Part shown: positions 44,159 to 55,479 of the stretch, piece by piece
Layout: every line of letters begins with the position of its first letter
Numbering within the stretch: position 1 is the stretch's first letter
NCBI RefSeq assembly: GCF_000687475.1
Contig: NC_057322.1
Coordinates: forward strand, 1,054,001-1,118,000
DNA: 64,000 bases
Direction of reading: 5' to 3'
DNA from: Ustilaginoidea virens
Lineage: Eukaryota > Ascomycota > Sordariomycetes > Hypocreales > Clavicipitaceae
Translations under genes and position numbers: made by a program
The notes under the pieces: generated by a model
Told to the model about the DNA's origin: nothing
Database searches by the model: none
The model's input: only the letters and a program-made list of their open reading frames with translations

Positions 44159-45410
44159 CTATACTCTTACGAATGCTACAGTATGACGGTTAGCCATTCA
44201 TGCTAAGCCTTGGAGGGAGTGATCTACTTACTAGCGTCAATTTGCTTGACTTGTGGCAAAGCCAAGCGGATCTTGTTTCTATACAGAGCTGGACCGCGAA
44301 GCTGAAGAGGATTGCCTTCGAAATACACCGTAGACAGGCTCGCTTTGTCCTTCAATGCCATTTCAACCTCGACAAAGTCGCCAATCTTATTGTAGCTGGC
44401 CCAAACCTCCTCCAAGTCTTTTAAACCAGCAAGACCTTGGAGACTGCTAACCTGATTATTGGAAATGTCTAGTATCTTCAGCTTTGTATTTTCTTTGATT
44501 CCCTCCAATGACTCCACAGCATTGTGGGAGATGTACAACTCCTCGAGGCCTCGAACCTCTTTTAGCGGGGATAAGTCCACGATCCTGTTGGACTGAATGC
44601 TCAGGAGTCGAAGATTTGGTAATCCGCCCAGGCCAGTCAAGTTCGTTATCTTGTTTTTGGCCACCCAAAGCTCCTCTAGACTTTTGAGCTTGTCCAAGTT
44701 CTTCAATTCCCGGATGCGGTTCGAACCCAGCTCTAGCGATGTAAGCTTATCAAGGCTATCCAAACCCTCAATGTTGCTAATCTTATTGGCGACGAGAAAC
44801 AGGTCCTTCAGCTGCGTCAGGTGGCTAATGTTTTTGATGTGCTTGATCTTATTAAAGCTTAGGTCGAGACTCGTTAATTTCCTGAGTTCGTCCAGACCTC
44901 TCATGTGTGAAATCAAGTTGTCGTAGAGGTCTATATCCTTGAGTGTGTCTGCCAAAGGAGCAAGCCCCTCGATCTCTTGGATACTGTTTTGTCGAAGGCA
45001 TATTCTAACGACATTACTGAAGCGCTCAAGACGTAGAGAGGATATGGAACGGATGCGAGAATGAGTGCACATGATTTCTTCGGTATCGGAGCTTTCGCTG
45101 TCAAGTAAATCTATGTTTTGCTCTTTGGTCAGTGACCTGGCACAGTTGCTAAGCGTGGGCTCTACAAACCTTCGTCAGCTCGAATCTCATCGCCAGGCAA
45201 TATATTATCGTCGTCGGAATACTCGGGGTCGGAGACGGCTTCTGGATTTGTTACCAGGGCTGATTTGGGAATTCGTAACTTTCCGTCCCATCCCTTGCTG
45301 TTCTTCATGCCAGGACTGGCATCATCTCCGTCTTCTCGAGGCGATACACGATCATCTTGAATATCGATATGAACAGGATGGCCATGTCCCTTTTCCGGCA
45401 CAGACGACAT
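44159..45410 (-). CDS. sds22: protein phosphatase 1 regulatory subunit Sds22
   Basis: Leucine-rich-repeat partner of PP1 that controls its nuclear pool and maturation. Three exons (45410-45166, 45097-44232, 44175-44159) give 375 aa. The N-terminal 95 residues are acidic and disordered (DPEYSDDDN, SSDTEE). Then come about ten 22-residue repeats of the Sds22 type, for example LTSLDLSFNKIKHIKNISHL, LKDLFLVANKISNIEGLDSL and LEELYISHNAVESLEGI. The LRR cap reads LEEVWASYNKIGDF, YFEGNPLQ and YRNKIRLALPQVKQIDATFVRV. The last exon is only 17 nt and supplies TFVRV-stop. Intron 1 was placed by phase (donor GTAGAG, acceptor TTGACAG, 68 nt), because a nearer acceptor would make a 29-nt intron. Confidence 0.92.
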
Positions 45411-47403
45411 GATGAAGGCGAAGTCTCTTGGTTGGCTGCAACAACGTTGAGGAGGCACGGTTCACTCGAAATGATGTGCAACGGTTTGTTTCACTGGTCG
45501 GAATGTCTCTTTCTTTGAGTAATGTAGCGACGATGAGGAGCATATGACAAGAAAAGCCTGGGCAAAGAATAAGACCGCCACAATTCGACGCGCGTTACTC
45601 CGTACAAGTTGTAAAGGCTAGAAGCCCAGCCGACGCCGTAAACTTAACCACTTTTTGGTTTTGGAGTTGAAACAGTTGAGCCAACCTGCAAGTGAGCAAC
45701 CCCGCCAACAAAAGAGCCCCCAACTGACATCAGCACGGGCTGTAATTACCACATGTCTGGTACCTCTAGTGCTAGCATGTGGCGGGACTGGCACATTAGG
45801 CAGATGAGAGCAACCTGAGCCTTTGAGGCACAGCATGATAAAAGTTTGCTATCATCCATCGCACTAATCAACATCGGTGGAGTACATTTCCACGCAATGC
45901 AAGAGGATGGGGCTAGAAATGGAAGTACTCATCACTACAATACAACGTGTACTAGTTTTTATCTGTCTTTTAAAACGAAAAGGAAGAAGATCAATACAGG
46001 TGACTCAGGAGACGGACGGGGCTTTTCGGATGTGGGGTGCAGTGCAAGGCCGCTGGATCTCGCTAAAATGCCGTCTGGTCTCAGTCTGCCACCTCGCCCC
46101 ATTACCATCGTGATTTCTAGAGATTCCATTCACCAACGCTGGGGAATATGCTGACGGCTCTACTCCCGCAGAAGCGTTGATTCACCACTTTCGCGCTGTT
46201 TCATTATAGAATTATGGAATCTGCCACGGTTGGATGAATACGGCAATGGCACAGGCCATCAGTCCCAGACGACTCAATCAGCTAAGCGAAGACAAGGCAC
46301 CTCTCGATGCCGCGATTGACGAGTTCGTTCAGCTCGGTGCAGAAACAAGACAGAGAAGCCTTTGGCAATATGCGGCTTGTATGCAAGGGGCACCTTGATC
46401 GAGTGGCACACTTACATCCGTATGACACGCTGATAATAAAAAGCACCATGGCCATGTGCAGAGACAGAGAGACAGCGACCCCTGGTCTGCACTAGACGAG
46501 GTTACAAAATTGCTGAGGGAGAAGACTTGAACAGAAGCTTCGAGGCAGATACCAGCACGAGACTATGCCCATTGTCTCTCATTTTATACCGCTTGATTCT
46601 CCAAGATACTTGCTCCGCAGTAACCATTTTCCCTGCCGTTATTATACCGCCGAAATGCATCGATTTTGCTGGGCAAAAGCAGGAGGTACCACTCTATGCA
46701 TCTCTTTTTTTACGGAGTATGTAGCAGCCCACACATCCTCACTGACCCCCCTGCTCAACCAATTAACGCTTCGACCACGCATGGATGTAATATCTTGTCA
46801 ATTATTAAACTGGCCCCCCCAGCCTCTTTGCTTTACCCACTGACTCATCCTGCTCCTGCTGGCTCGTTGGGTTCTTATTGTACCGGTCACGTGAAACCGT
46901 GACAGTTTGGCGTGGCAACTTTGTCCATGTGGGTACCTATTAACGCGCACACTAGCCAGAACCGTGTCCGAATTGTGAAGCTATCTCAACTGATCCCAGC
47001 ACGACCCCAGTAATGTCTTTGTAGTAGCACATGTAACACGCCCCGTTACCTACGGCGAGGGAGGGTACGTGTCTGCTGTGGACCGAAGCTATAAAGAGGG
47101 TGCCGTCCGCCTCATCTCCTTGAGCAGTTCAAACGAATGGAGATGCTGTGAACACCTCAGGACCTCAGATAAGCTTTTGTGGCCGCGAGAATTTATTCGT
47201 CAGCAAGAGAACGTAATTTGTTGTTGACTTGGACTTGGTAATTTTTCACTTCCCACTTATTTTCTTCTTCTTTTTTTCCTTGATAATACCCTAATAATTT
47301 TCTTTTCCTTTTTGCCCCAATACATCTTTTAAAGGCTGCATCTCTCGACTCATAGAATCCAAGACTGCCACTTACTCAACTTCAATCACCACACTACGTC
47401 ATA
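45411..47403. other. divergent intergenic region
   Basis: Nearly 2 kb between the sds22 and BTB starts. It has a TATAAAG motif near 47090, about 310 bases before the BTB ATG, and a T/C-rich leader at 47260-47330. No gene is supported. Confidence 0.45.
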
Positions 47404-48440
47404 ATGTTTAGCAGCAGAATATTCGATCCGTCAAACAGGAGCTTCTCCAAGAGCTTCTCCAAGGGCCAAAAGACTTCGAGATCGAGCTCTTCGTTTAGCA
47501 AAGACAGCGGAGTGAGCAAAAGACGCCATGAATCTCGCCACAAAAGACCCGCCACAGCTTCTACTGTCGCGGACTGCGGAGATGCTACCGCGGGCGGGTA
47601 CGATCACTAGAAAGCTCCGTCTTCCAGAATGCTCAGAGCTAACCCTCTTTTATAGGCACTCATCTTCTGCTATCGTGACGCTGGTAATAGGCTCTGAGCA
47701 ACGACTCTTTGCCGCTCACGAAGACGTTCTTTGTGCCAGTCCATTCTTCAACAATACCCTCCACGCCTACGTCGACTCTACCGTCAAGAAGATTGCGCTG
47801 CCTGACGAGGAACCGGAAATTTTCAGCTCTGTTCTAGAGTACCTCTACAAGGGAGATTACTTCCCGCGACTGACCCATAACAATCGTCGCAACTCTTGGG
47901 AACTTGAGCCCGAAGATGCCGAGCGAAGAGTTGAGAGCACCGTCTATCATCGTAGTGTTGATGGCGACTTGCTCAAAGACACGGTGATTTACTGTGCTGC
48001 TGAGAAATATGGGCTGCAAGAGCTGAAGAATCTGGCCCTTCGTAAGCAAGGCTTGCGTAAGTTTGTCGTCCGAATAGTCCTTCGGTTGCTTTTTTGCCTG
48101 ACAAAATCAATTCCAGAATCTGGCATCCAGTGCAGCACCATCTTGGCATCCGCACGCTATGCCTATGCCAACACGCCTGATACGGACTCCAAGCTCAGAG
48201 CTCACTATCTTGCCCTCATCATCCGGTCCCGTAACACCTTCAAGCGTAGCGGGACTATGCAACTTGAAATGTATAACGGTGGCACACAGCTCTTCTTTGA
48301 TCTTTTCGTTGCACTGTGTAATCATGTTGACGATATTTCCTCTGTACAGTGAGTACATTCTTTCAGAGATTAGGTACTCGACCTGTCTAGACTAACAGTA
48401 TCATTCCAGAGGTACCCCGAGATCTAGCCGCCATAAATGA
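47404..48440 (+). CDS. BTB/POZ domain protein
   Basis: Probable substrate adaptor or scaffold; BTB domains often recruit Cullin-3, but no second domain indicates a target. Four exons (47404-47597, 47656-48056, 48117-48348, 48410-48440) give 285 aa. The N-terminus is Ser/Lys-rich (RSFSKSFSKGQKTSRSSSSFS). The BTB fold starts at SSAIVTLVIGSEQRLFAAHEDVLCASPFF and includes LPDEEPEIFSSVLEYLYKGDY and LLKDTVIYCAAEKYGLQELKNLAL. The C-terminal part (CSTILASARYAYANTPDTDSKLRAHYLALIIRSR and GGTQLFFDLFVALCNHVDDIS) is characteristic of a conserved ascomycete BTB family. The frame would stop at SSVQ-TGA without the last small exon, which instead adds GTPRSSRHK; that exon is less certain. Confidence 0.87.
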
Positions 48441-49366
48441 TCTTCTGACCTTGCAGCAATTCATCTGCATTAAAATATTTCATACATTTTCACTTTTATG
48501 AGCTCAATTTCTGGAAGTGTACGGATACAACGCGTAGTAATATTCCTGGAGTTGCAGGCCGGGAGTCTCTTTTTCAAAGTTTTTATCAAGTTCAATTGTT
48601 ATTTCATCTTTTTTTTTTCGGTGGAAGAGACAGTGATTGAAGACTGTAGAAGAAAGGGGAACTCAATTAAGAGTACATTGTCTTGTCTATCCTCACTTCA
48701 CACAGTAGTTGATGTAAGATTCTTCTCTCGGACCGGTTTATTTGACATTATGGTTCAGGGTATTAGTTCACAATAGTTCGCTTCTTGTAAGAAATAGAAA
48801 ACCTTGGACCTTGTCGATTTGTAGGAGAGTGCAATTCTTACCTTGTCTAGAGTGCTTCTAGTATGTGCGCCCATCATTTTGGACAAATGTGTAAAACGTA
48901 GACAAGATCAAATGTGCACAGATGTTTACTCCTATGGTAATATTGAGAGTATGTTTCTAGGGCTGTGAATTTCTGAAGTGAGAGACTTTTTATGCCTTGA
49001 TTTTGTACCGCCAGTTCTTGCTGCTGCAAGGCCATGAAGGATAAGACATGGATAACTCATGTCCGAATCAAGAAAGCCATGCATGGCACATACATTCTAG
49101 GGGTCACGATAGACCATGCGATTATTTCGGACGGGTATCTGAATGCCTCGTCAAATACAAAGTGCCGATGTGGAGAATTTCAGTGGCCAAGAAGTGTCTA
49201 CAGCTTCACTGAATTCAACCCACCTTGTAAGAGGACGGGTGACTGGCCCATCCCAGTCACGACCAGCTTCATCAGTATTGCCATGCAGTGAGATTTTCCT
49301 CTAGACCATTTCCTTCATGATAAGCTTACTAGAACCGCTGAACGCCAACGGGATCGCCTGCTCTAC
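48441..49366. other. convergent intergenic region
   Basis: Between the BTB and CSN12-like 3' ends. An 85-codon frame at 49034-49291 lacks family features and is not called. Confidence 0.4.
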
Positions 49367-51226
49367 TTAAACTCCTGTCCCCGGAAAGGCCCCTTTCTTC
49401 GACAGCACCACAATACCCCGTTCTCGTGCAATATATCCCTTCATAAGGTCCTGCAAATGGCCGAAAATAAAGTAGAAATAAGTTAGCGGCCGCCTGATAT
49501 AAGAAGAAGGAAAATGGACCTCAAGCAACGCAGACCGCCCTCAATACCACTACTGCCTTACTGCTGATACGAGTCAAAGCAAGGTAGAGGTAGAGGGAAT
49601 TGATGTGGCGTGGCTATCCAAAGGGTTCCATTTTGTGCTAGTTGCGAGGCTGTCACATAGGAGTTGACGGTATGAAGGGTGGTACGAGCTTACCTTGTAT
49701 ATCATGTTGGCGAGCAGGCACTCCACCTCATCGTTGTCAATAATCTCGCCTCCCCCAAGCATGCAAATTGCAGCACGAAACTCTGCAACTGGAATTCGCG
49801 TTCTGCGGACTGGTGATGTTTCCGTCTCGTCTTCCTTGGGCTCGTCGAAGCCCCCAGCTAGAAAGACTTTGCGCAGCAGGTTGCGGAGAGCAATGTCCCG
49901 TCCGCGTTCCAGCGTCAGATAAATACGTTTTTTAACAAACACATCCTCCCCTTCCTGTAGAGCTAGGTCAAAGGATTTCAGGTCGCCTCGTTTGATACAT
50001 TCCGCCAGTGGGAGGAATAGCTTCTGTAGGCGGGGAAAGCGTTCCAGGAGGGCTTTTGTCGGAAGAACGTGGCTGGTCAGCAGCCGACATGGGATTAGAT
50101 ACATCAAGATTCTCCTGATGAGCGTCAGCTGCAGGCCTTCGTACCATGTTCCTTTTGTAAAGTCACTGCCTACTCTGCATTATTCTGTGCGTCTTTGTGG
50201 CAAAGCCGCCATGCTTCCATAAGATGTTTCTCAGCCTGTCGTTTACGATCAGCAACGGTGTGACATGCCAGCATGGTTGGTTGCACACACCTGAACATAG
50301 TTCTCCTCAAGAAAGAATAAAACACCCTCGTAGTATTTAAAAGTCACCCTCTGAGCGGCTGGAAAGGCATCCAAAGGGGGCATATCTCCCTTTTCGTTAT
50401 ATACTGACAGTGTCTTGAGTATAGTCCTTGATAGAGAAGCAGAGTTGAGGTTAAAGTACGTCTTGAATAACAGGTTGATAACAAAATAGATTCCCCATTT
50501 TCGTGACTCTTCTATTGGTGCTCTGTCGAGTAGATTAGTCTCAAGTGAATGGATTGTGCGTCGTACGAGACTAGTACCTGTCATTCAGACATAATGTGAA
50601 CATGCGTTTCAGGTGTTGCTCGCAGTCCCTGAGCTGACCTTGCTTTTCGAGTTCAGGGTCGAAATCATCCTGCATTAATGATGCAGTATTAGTGGAGTCG
50701 GTTGAGTTTCTACTCCGTTCATGGTCGGACTTTATGGCAAATAGTCTCAAGTACTTTCCAACCATGTACAAGCTGGGGATCGTCCAAGCCTCGAAGCCTG
50801 AATTGTTGTAACCACGAATCAACATCGAGGTTAAGTCTTTCCACGCTTCATATACTTTGGTCCAAGAGCACTGTTGGGTTTTCCATGATGAGTCACTTTG
50901 CTCGACAGCCATGTAACAAGGAGAAGGTGCTCAGTGCTCACCTTGCCGCTCTCTCCCGCCAAGATTTCACCAATAGCATTCCAATATGCCACATAGACAT
51001 CCGCCCATCCGTTAACCTCATCACGATTCAGTGAAGTCCCGTTCAACTTTTTTGACTTTATTAAGTGCTTGATGTCTCCTTTCGCGCCCTGGGCATTGGT
51101 GCTCTGCCATATCCGCCGTAGTCGATGAGGCTCATTTGCAGGAGCCACAGGTGAAATTGTCTGTGCCAGTAGATACCCGTTGCGAATGGTGTGCGCTTTG
51201 GCAAAATCTTCAAATAGTTTATTCAT
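49367..51226 (-). CDS. csn12: PCI-domain protein, Csn12/Thp3-complex type
   Basis: PCI-domain protein of the Csn12 family, which in yeast pairs with Thp3 in transcription elongation and mRNA export and was first named as a COP9 signalosome component. Six exons (51226-50942, 50870-50578, 50522-50291, 50235-50174, 50114-49694, 49450-49367) give 458 aa. Landmarks are [89 protein letters not shown] and [25 protein letters not shown]. The winged-helix end follows ([38 protein letters not shown]). Exon 2 could start 30 bases earlier at a 41-nt intron; the longer 71-nt intron is preferred. The last intron is 243 nt. It is divergent from the eL20 gene. Confidence 0.9.
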
Positions 51227-51665
51227 AATGGCCCGTTGTGAACCGAAAAGCTAATAGAGAAGTTTCGGAACAAGGGCAGCATGACATATTCACAAATTCA
51301 ACCTGTTGGCCCTCTTGGGTGACGCTCCTGTCGGGTGGCAGCGAGAATTGGCTCCATCAACACGGTTCAAGGATACGACCAAGTGACTAACTCCTAGCGC
51401 GTGACTTTAAACGTGATCTCACCTAAGCCATTGAGTGGGTCCTCTTCCACACTCGCGACCAATCGCTGACGGGGTCCAAGCCCTGCAACTGGCTGACCTC
51501 GGTGTGCCCTCTCCACCGTGCACACACAAAAATTTATCGCCTCGTCTACTCCAACTTTGACAATCATCAAATCTCGTCAGTCACCGAGGGCATTGACCAT
51601 TGTCACCGTAAGTTTCTGAACCCATAAAATTTAGAGGCCATTTCAAAACTAATAGGAACTGCAGA
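51227..51665. other. divergent promoter of csn12 and rpl20, with a probable 5' UTR intron
   Basis: Upstream region of both genes. GTAAGT at 51608 and AATAG ending 51655, with a CTAAT branch site, look like a 48-nt intron in the rpl20 leader. ACCAATC lies near 51460. No other gene is seen. Confidence 0.45.
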
Positions 51666-52688
51666 TGGGTAAGCACTTTGATTTTATTTTATTTTCTTCT
51701 CGTTACAGATTCTGAAGGCCCGGGAATACATCGAACTGGAAAAGAATCATGTCATCAGCTACACCTGGACAATTCTGGCCCCCCATCGACGATACAAACT
51801 GCTACTATTGCGAAACTTCAAGCCTTTTAGCTGCATGATACTTTTTTTCTCTTCTTGGGCCCTGGATGCGATACGTTTTGGTAAACCGACCGAGGGTTAT
51901 CTCGCTGGGATTTTCCGATATTGCGAAATGATACATTTGGACTGTCACGACGCGCGATTCTCAACTCGCCTTTTTTTTGAAGTGGCAACATGTGCTTTTG
52001 GGAAGTCAAGGATCAAGGCCGTGGCTAATTCGTTTTGTTGCAGGTCGTCTTCAGGAATATGAGGTCATTGGGCGCCATCTGCCCACGGAGGCCAATCCTA
52101 CCCCGGATATGTACCGCATGACCATCTTCGCCCCTAACGAGACAGTTGCCAAGTCTCGATTCTGGTACTTCTTGCGCGGTCTCCGAAAGGTGAAGAAAGC
52201 TACGGGCGAGATTGTCAGCGTCAAGGCGGTAAGGGACTATCAGCAATTGAAGATATTCCTCGCGGGGCCGATTCTCACAATTCGGACATAGATCTACGAG
52301 AAACACCCCCAGAAGGTCAAGAATTTTGGCATCTGGCTACGATATGACTCTCGGTCGGGTACACACAACATGTATAAAGAGTACCGTGAGCTGTCCCGCA
52401 CCGACGCAGTTGAGGCTCTCTACTCCGACATGGCTGCCCGTCACCGCGCTCGCTTCAGGTCGATTCACGTAGGTGCTCTGGAGCTGTCCGGCATTTAGGG
52501 GGCATGGAATACTGACACTCTTCATTCAGATTCTTCGCGTAGTCGAGATTGAAAAGAGCGAGGATGTTAAGCGACCTTATATCAAGCAACTTCTCACCAA
52601 GGGCCTGAGCTTTCCTCTTCCCCACCGCATCACCAAGACCAGCACCAAGAAGTTGTTCAGCGCGCAGCGACCTTCTACTTTCGCTTAA
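51666..52688 (+). CDS. rpl20: 60S ribosomal protein eL20 (L20A/L18a)
   Basis: Structural protein of the large ribosomal subunit. Four exons, 51666-51669 (ATGG), 52044-52228, 52292-52468 and 52530-52688, give 174 aa, the usual length. The protein begins [20 protein letters not shown] and contains [34 protein letters not shown] and [33 protein letters not shown], and ends [13 protein letters not shown]. Exon 1 holds only the start codon plus one base, followed by a 374-nt intron, the longest in the window. Such an intron in a ribosomal protein gene may carry regulatory elements; I saw no convincing snoRNA boxes. Assignment is certain from conservation. Confidence 0.96.
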
Positions 52689-54149
52689 AATGTTTTTGGC
52701 GTCGGGGAGGGTTGTTGGGCAAGTTTATGCGGGTTTTACTACGGATCATGGAAATATCGACTGCATTTGCCTGATATATAGCGGGCAACGAATGAAACCA
52801 AACAAAAAGATCTTCTTTTTTTCCAAAAAAACAACAACTTGAATGTATTTGACTGTGAACAGAAGAGTGGAACGATACAATGCCATGTCAATAGTTGGAG
52901 TCTAAAAGGAATGAATGATCGTATCAGACTTTCTAAGTTTGGGTAACTGTTCAGATGTGACGAGACGAGTGCCACATGATAGTGTACTTATGCTGGATAA
53001 TCGGCATTAATTTTATGTGTCTATTCTCCCTTCGAGGTTAAAAGTGTTCGATACAAAGGGGTGGTGAAATTGCCCATGCGGAACATAGTGAGTTCCCCAT
53101 TTGCGGTGGTGGCGACCGTACTTACCAGATTACGTTACAAAGACAATGTGAACTCTCGCAAACCTCGGACGTGTCACCTTTAGGTGGAGTTGATGATTTC
53201 TAGTCTCTAATTAGGATGCATAACCGTTGGGTTTCATGCAGGCTCGTAGTGTGTAGTGAGTGGTGAAGTCTTGTGGGTCGTCGACAGCGTTGCCTGATTA
53301 TATGCGGTCAATTAGATATGTTTAGCCCGGGTAGTTATTCTAAGCCCTAGATTCTACATATCAATCCATAAGCAGCACGAATTAGGTATTTACATATACC
53401 GCTATTAGCCTGCGGTAATTACGCCGGGCTGTAATCTAAGAGGTAGCTACCTACGTAAGTCGGGCACGCAAAATTGAATTGGCATTCAACGTATAATTCG
53501 TGGCACCTTACAAAAAGTAATAGGAATCTACAGCACGACTTTATTAGAGCGCCCCACAACACCAAAAGCCCTGCTCACAACGTATCGCATTGGCAAGGGC
53601 TGCTTACATGCTCTGTAGAAGGACTAGTTGCCATGAATGAGCGCCAACATGGCGAACGCCAACAGAATTCTCGCGCAGCAAATCATTTGGCGCGGACTTG
53701 CAAAACTGCAGGCCTGTTGGAAGCAGAGGGAGTAAGCCTCCATAGCCGACCGGCAGGCGTGTTCTAGCTTAGATGAGCTTAGTACTGAGTTCTAATAGTA
53801 CTAAGTGGAATGGCCTCCCAGTAGGTTAAGAGGTACCTGGGAGTAGCGCTAGTAGGGAAAACTCCGCGATTTGGTTTCGACACGAATTAATAAGGTTCCG
53901 TACCGGCTAATAAATTAGCCATAGCGAGGCGAAGTTCGGCTAAGGTGACTACTCGCGCATGGGGGAATAGAGTCATTCACGTCGCAACCGTAGACGGTGA
54001 ACCAGAAAATTTTACTGTAGTCAATCACAGAGAAGGCATAGAAAGGTGAGCTTCAAAAAAAGATGAATGGAGAAATTAATCATGCTTAGCTATTGTAAGC
54101 AGCACAGATTTGCTACGCTTCACCCACCAGCGACGCATCCTGGCCCAAC
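52689..54149. other. intergenic region with a TA-rich, possibly decayed segment
   Basis: Positions about 53330-53980 are rich in TAG/TTA words and short palindromes (GGTAGCTACC near 53441). A hairpin-capable CTCCCAG...CTGGGAG lies at about 53815-53842 around an AGGTACCT. It may be a repeat relic; no protein homology is recognised. A 97-codon frame (53474-53767) is not supported. Confidence 0.4.
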
Positions 54150-54827
54150 ATGGCCGAGCCTTCGCCGTTTGAATGGGTCACAGTCAAGACTACTCTCCCT
54201 TCAGTCCCCTTCCCACCCCTAGATGCTCGGCCGGACATCAGGACCGAACGCCTCGTCCTCCGCCGCACCTTGGAAAGCGACATAGACGGCTGGCATGCAC
54301 TTCGCCTCCAGCCCGAGGTGATGAAGTGGACCGGGCAGGGGAAGCCGGATCCAGATCTTGAGTGGTCCGGGGAGAAGCTCAAGATGCGGCTCGCCCCTGA
54401 AGGGAACACCAAATATGAATTTATCGTGTGCTTGGCCGACACTGGCGAATTAATTGGCTCGGCAGGCTGCCACTTGATGGTCGGGGAACTGGGATGGCCC
54501 GCTATCGGATATATGCTTCGCAGGGAATTTTGGGGCAAAGGGTACGCTACCGAGCTTCTTCACGCGTTCCTCGCGGCCTGGTGGGCTCTCCCTCGATCCG
54601 ATTGCGTGGTCAAGGTCGATAAGAGCACTGCAGTTGAGGAGCAGGATGGCCGAGTGAGAGAATGCATCGTGGCTGTGACTTTGGACGACAATACACCTAG
54701 TCAGAGGGTTCTTGCGAAAGCCAACATGAACCTTGTCAAGGCCTGGAAGGAGCCTGTACGTGATGATATATCTCGAACTCGAAACGTTATCCTGTATGGA
54801 TATGCAAATAAGCGACCTTTGCCATAG
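54150..54827 (+). CDS. GNAT family N-acetyltransferase (RimJ/RimL-like)
   Basis: Acetyl-CoA-dependent N-acetyltransferase of the Acetyltransf_3 group; substrate unknown. Single exon, 225 aa. RTERLVLRRTLESDIDGWHALRLQPEVMKW is the usual start of this group (about residues 31-60). Strands YEFIVCLADTGELIGSAGCHL and GWPAIGYMLRREFWGKGYATELL follow; R124-x(4)-G129-K-G131-Y-A is the acetyl-CoA pyrophosphate loop. NTPSQRVLAKANMNLVK matches the later xNxxSxxVLxKxGF motif, with Asn and Met in place of the usual Gly-Phe. Intronless and alone between an eL20 gene and ric8. Confidence 0.88.
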   Translation: MAEPSPFEWVTVKTTLPSVPFPPLDARPDIRTERLVLRRTLESDIDGWHALRLQPEVMKWTGQGKPDPDLEWSGEKLKMRLAPEGNTKYEFIVCLADTGELIGSAGCHLMVGELGWPAIGYMLRREFWGKGYATELLHAFLAAWWALPRSDCVVKVDKSTAVEEQDGRVRECIVAVTLDDNTPSQRVLAKANMNLVKAWKEPVRDDISRTRNVILYGYANKRPLP

Positions 54828-55479
54828 AGAGCAAGTCGACGAGCGTTGATGTACTTTGTCGGCCAAGATTCATGGGTTGGGTGATCTGCTCTGGGAAGAG
54901 TATGGCCTACCGAAGAACCGCGGAGTCCGGGAGAGCGAATTGAGTTTTCTACATCATCACTTGGGAAAACGGTGTCGACATGTAAATACATCAAAGCATC
55001 TTGAATGAAAAGAGAAGCTTCGCAAACACTTCCCTACATCCCCGAAGTCGTTGAGAATTTCCTCCTCCGCCTTCTCGTCCTTGTACTATTCGAACATGCG
55101 ACACATAACTAAATACGCCTATACTTGACTTTGGGTTACACCGGCACATGTTATAAATACATATACATGCAAGTGCGTGCTCTGTTTTCAATGCCACCTG
55201 CGAAGCCATGTTGTGCTGGAATGATCGACAACCTTTCAGCATGAGTGTTGTATCCAAATAATGGGGACCCGAGGAACAGGAGAATGTATTTCCATTACCG
55301 CTTGCTTGTGATGACTATTCCAAGACACCACGAATCTGTATCTAGCCCGTCCGCCTCGCAACATGTTGCACATCAATCCCTTGCTCGTAAACTATGACAA
55401 TATACGTCGACACTCATATGGCGTAATGTTTGATAGAATCTTTGAGAAATGCTAAAAAGTTGTGAGTAACAGGTACTAT
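54828..55479. other. convergent intergenic region
   Basis: Between the GNAT and ric8 3' ends. Only short frames; nothing recognised. Confidence 0.4.

Noticed and set aside
45137..45165. 29-nt intron in sds22 joining EGL to SLTKEQ
   Set aside because: Too short to splice; a 68-nt intron using the acceptor at 45098 keeps phase and is plausible.
49034..49291. 85-codon frame between the BTB and CSN12-like genes
   Set aside because: No recognisable domain; length is not above chance for a gap of this size.
51670..52043. Possible snoRNA in the long eL20 intron
   Set aside because: No pair of C (RTGATGA) and D (CTGA) boxes with a closing stem was visible.
53474..53767. 97-codon frame in a TA-rich segment
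   Set aside because: Composition unlike the neighbouring genes' coding sequence and no homology recognised.
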